Below, in pieces: positions 5,708 to 6,821 of a stretch of 6,821 nucleotides of DNA. Source of the stretch: Actinomycetota bacterium. GTDB lineage: Bacteria; Actinomycetota; Actinomycetes; S36-B12; UBA5976. The stretch is taken from the NCBI GenBank assembly GCA_009702945.1, contig WLGZ01000054.1, positions 1-6,821 of the forward strand, given 5' to 3'. Every line of letters starts with the position of its first letter. Positions within the stretch are counted from its first letter, which is position 1. The notes below the pieces were generated by a model. That model was not told where the DNA came from, searched no databases, and worked only from the letters and a program-made list of their open reading frames with translations. A program made the position numbers and the translations under genes.

Positions 5708-6042
5708 GCGCCAATAACCTGCCTATCGTTATTAGTTGAAAGTTCAATTACTTCTCGGTTGGTCCAAGTTCCTTTTGCGGGAATGTATTCGATGCCGCCA
5801 GTTGCCCATGGGTGACAGCGCAGCACTCGCCAAGCTGCAAGCATGCTGCCTTTGCCGGCGCCATGAACTTTGATTGCTTCAAGTCCGTAGTGCGAGCAAG
5901 TCGGGTAGTAGCGACAAACTTGACCGATTCGCGGGCTCAACAGAATTTGATAGCCGCGAATAATGCCAACCAGGATCGCCACAAAAAGCCGGCCAAAGGT
6001 CAGCGCCCACAAATTCTTTATCGAGTTAAGGAATTGGCTCAT
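5704..6042 (-). CDS. yidD: Membrane protein insertion efficiency factor YidD
   Basis: 112 residues, a little longer than the common 70-90 because of extra residues at both ends. YidD is a small membrane-associated protein that helps YidC-dependent insertion. The signature is complete: YQILLSP (31-37), CRYYPTCSHY (43-52), HGAGKG (60-65) and LRCHPWATGG (74-83), with the conserved cysteines 43, 49 and 76. Residues 17-29 form a hydrophobic, amphipathic membrane-binding segment. The ATG overlaps the rnpA stop as ATGA and its own TGA overlaps the yidC ATG, so three genes are linked by 4-nt overlaps. No separate Shine-Dalgarno sequence is seen, in keeping with coupling. The C-terminal stretch after about residue 90 is not conserved in the family. 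Confidence 0.95.
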   Translation of the reverse strand: MSQFLNSIKNLWALTFGRLFVAILVGIIRGYQILLSPRIGQVCRYYPTCSHYGLEAIKVHGAGKGSMLAAWRVLRCHPWATGGIEYIPAKGTWTNREVIELSTNNDRQVIGA

Positions 6043-6374
6043 GACTTAGCCAATTTTGAAAGAGCGAATTTAAGGTTCTCGGAAAGCTGGGAAAAAGTTG
6101 CCTGATTGGCCTCTGGTAAAGCTCTAACAACAACGTGAGATCCGGCTGGGAAACTACCAATTAGGGGGGTGATTGCGTGCCTTAGTTGGCGGGTGACTTT
6201 GTGTCTAACCACTGAATTTCCAACGTTTTTACCCACAGCAAAGGCCACTTTTGTGTGTTCGCTTGAAGATTGAGCCACGTGTAGAACCACCAATTTTGCT
6301 GAAAACCTTGTGCCTGATTTCATAACAGCTGAAATTTCCGAGGACTTACGCAACCTCGCCGAGGCGGGAAGCAT
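6039..6374 (-). CDS. rnpA: Ribonuclease P protein component
   Basis: 111 residues. This is the protein subunit that, with the RnpB RNA (not in this window), cleaves 5' leaders from pre-tRNAs. The RNR-type signature VGKNVGNSVVRHKVTRQLRH is at residues 47-66, with the Arg/Lys-rich helix that contacts P RNA. The N-terminal LPASARLRKSSEI (2-14) is the family start, where the usual pre-tRNA-binding aromatic position is followed by RF (23-24). The position usually Asn in the RN motif is His58, a common actinobacterial variant. The start ATG at 6374 is 17 nt past the rpmH stop, with only a weak purine stretch before it. rpmH-rnpA co-transcription is near universal. Confidence 0.95.
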   Translation of the reverse strand: MLPASARLRKSSEISAVMKSGTRFSAKLVVLHVAQSSSEHTKVAFAVGKNVGNSVVRHKVTRQLRHAITPLIGSFPAGSHVVVRALPEANQATFSQLSENLKFALSKLAKS

Positions 6375-6391
6375 TTACTTGGAGCCGCAGA

Positions 6392-6529
6392 TTAAGCGGA
6401 AAGCTTTGAGCGACCTTTGGCACGGCGTGAGGCAAGAATGCCACGGCCGGCGCGAGTGCTCATGCGGTTACGGAAACCGTGCTTCTTGGCACGACGACGC
6501 TTATTTGGCTGGTAGGTGCGCTTTGTCAT
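6392..6529 (-). CDS. rpmH: 50S ribosomal protein L34
   Basis: 45 residues, the normal length for bL34. The sequence starts MTKRTYQPNKRRRAKKHGFR and continues with the conserved RMSTRAGRGILASRRAKGR core, so the identification is certain. The ATG at 6529 is preceded on the minus strand by GGAG 8 nt upstream (6538-6541). An upstream in-frame ATG at 6583 would add 18 residues that no L34 has and is rejected. It is the first gene of the eight-gene leftward cluster and probably reads from a promoter in the origin region. Confidence 0.98.
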   Translation of the reverse strand: MTKRTYQPNKRRRAKKHGFRNRMSTRAGRGILASRRAKGRSKLSA

Positions 6530-6643
6530 AACTGACACTCCAAAAGGAAGTAGGGATGAGGCGATTGGCCATCGGACATCCACGAATTTCTAGGTTCGTG
6601 AACATTCGACGAGGTGCACATCGAACTCGGTATTAACTCACTA

Positions 6644-6673
6644 AAGATACGGGTAGTTAAGGGTTTCGGTCAA
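6644..6673 (-). promoter_or_regulatory. Likely promoter for rpmH and the leftward cluster
   Basis: On the minus strand TTGACC (6668-6673, five of six to the -35 consensus) is followed after 18 bp by TATCTT (6644-6649, four of six to the -10 consensus). Transcription would start near 6637 and give a leader of about 107 nt before the rpmH ATG. This is the best sigma-70-like pair I can find in the gap. It is a match by eye only. Confidence 0.45.
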
Positions 6674-6696
6674 ACTCAAAATCCGAGTTGGCTTCC

Positions 6697-6705
6697 TGTG
6701 GAAAA
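6697..6705 (-). promoter_or_regulatory. DnaA box 1
   Basis: On the minus strand this reads TTTTCCACA, one mismatch to the consensus TTATCCACA. It is followed by GG, giving the local form TTTCCACAGG. Confidence 0.7.
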
Positions 6706-6719
6706 CAACTTGTCAGGCG

Positions 6720-6728
6720 GTATCCACA
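6720..6728 (+). promoter_or_regulatory. DnaA box 2
   Basis: GTATCCACA on the plus strand has one mismatch to TTATCCACA, in the first position. It is also followed by GG (TATCCACAGG). Confidence 0.7.
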
Positions 6729-6753
6729 GGCCGTAGTCTGCATAGTCCGAGCC

Positions 6754-6762
6754 TGTGGAAAT
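6754..6762 (-). promoter_or_regulatory. DnaA box 3
   Basis: On the minus strand this reads ATTTCCACA, two mismatches to TTATCCACA. It shares the ten-base form TTTCCACAGG with box 1, 57 bp away in the same orientation. Confidence 0.6.
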
Positions 6763-6802
6763 CAATTATTCCCCAACTGCAAACTTGGACTCAAGGAGCG
6801 AA

Positions 6803-6821
6803 ATGGAAGATCTGGACCTTA
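6803..6821 (+). CDS. dnaA: Chromosomal replication initiator DnaA, first codons only (truncated by window edge)
   Basis: An ATG at 6803 follows AAGGAG (6793-6798) by 4 nt and opens a frame reading Met-Glu-Asp-Leu-Asp-Leu to the end of the window. The product cannot be identified from six residues. The call rests on position: the gene divergent from rpmH-rnpA across a gap with DnaA boxes is dnaA in nearly all bacteria with this gene order. DnaA boxes upstream suggest that the gene could be controlled by its own product. Confidence 0.75.

Larger units (their letters stand above)
6530..6802. other. oriC: oriC / dnaA upstream intergenic region
   Basis: This 273-bp gap between the divergent rpmH and dnaA is where many bacterial origins lie. 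It holds three DnaA boxes on alternating strands (6697-6705, 6720-6728, 6754-6762) in its dnaA-proximal half. An AT-rich stretch (AATCAATTATT, 6760-6770) adjoins the third box and could belong to an unwinding element. The rpmH-proximal half has small inverted repeats: CACGAA/TTCGTG at 6581-6600, TTCGA/TCGAA around 6605-6625, and AACTCGG/CCGAGTT at 6624-6630 and 6683-6689. Many actinobacteria instead carry most boxes between dnaA and dnaN, which is outside this window, so this could be only part of the origin or mainly the dnaA control region. Confidence 0.65.

Noticed and set aside
6276..6281. CACGTG as a fourth parS site
   Set aside because: Only the central hexamer matches; the flanks (GC and TAG) do not fit TTT/AAA.
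6573..6582. CATCCACG as a further DnaA box
   Set aside because: Too many mismatches, including the last base of the conserved TCCACA core.
6530..6583. Longer rpmH start at 6583
   Set aside because: L34 is highly conserved at about 45 residues and begins MTKRTYQPN; the extra 18 residues cover the rpmH leader and ribosome binding site.
6710..6739. dnaA promoter TTGTCA / TAGTCT
   Set aside because: The -10 matches only three of six positions, so I do not call it, although dnaA must have a promoter in this gap.

Overview
The window is a replication-origin neighbourhood from an actinobacterium. The order trxA – cwlM-like gene – parB – parA – rsmG – jag/khpB – yidC – yidD – rnpA – rpmH – (oriC) – dnaA is the conserved actinobacterial arrangement. 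The base composition looks moderate by eye, well below that of soil actinomycetes, and gaps between genes are short. A streamlined aquatic actinobacterium (for example Nanopelagicales/acI-like or a small Microbacteriaceae) fits, but this is inference and the sequence alone does not fix the taxon.

Layout. Positions 1-1524 carry two rightward genes: thioredoxin (trxA) and a CwlM-type protein with two peptidoglycan-binding domains and a degenerate amidase domain. A 67-bp convergent gap (1525-1591) holds a perfect CRP/GlxR-type palindrome. From 1592 to 6529 eight genes run leftward: rpmH, rnpA, yidD, yidC, jag, rsmG, parA and parB (given in the direction of transcription). They are close-packed, with ATGA overlaps at rnpA/yidD and yidD/yidC. 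Positions 6530-6802 form the intergenic origin region with three DnaA boxes and a likely leftward rpmH promoter. The first six codons of dnaA start at 6803 and run off the right edge.

How the parts work together. Three near-perfect parS sites (16-mers with intact 14-bp palindromic cores) lie inside parB, between jag and rsmG, and between yidC and jag. With ParA and ParB beside the origin they make a complete chromosome-segregation module. RpmH, RnpA, YidD, YidC and Jag link ribosome and tRNA maturation to membrane-protein insertion. RsmG methylates 16S rRNA. The CwlM-like protein probably acts in regulation of peptidoglycan synthesis rather than as an enzyme, because its zinc ligands appear to be lost.

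This is core chromosome. I see no mobile element, CRISPR array, tRNA, rRNA or unknown defence-type system. The points of interest are details: the pseudo-amidase, the parS placement, the CRP-like palindrome between convergent genes, the extended DnaA-box consensus and some small repeats.
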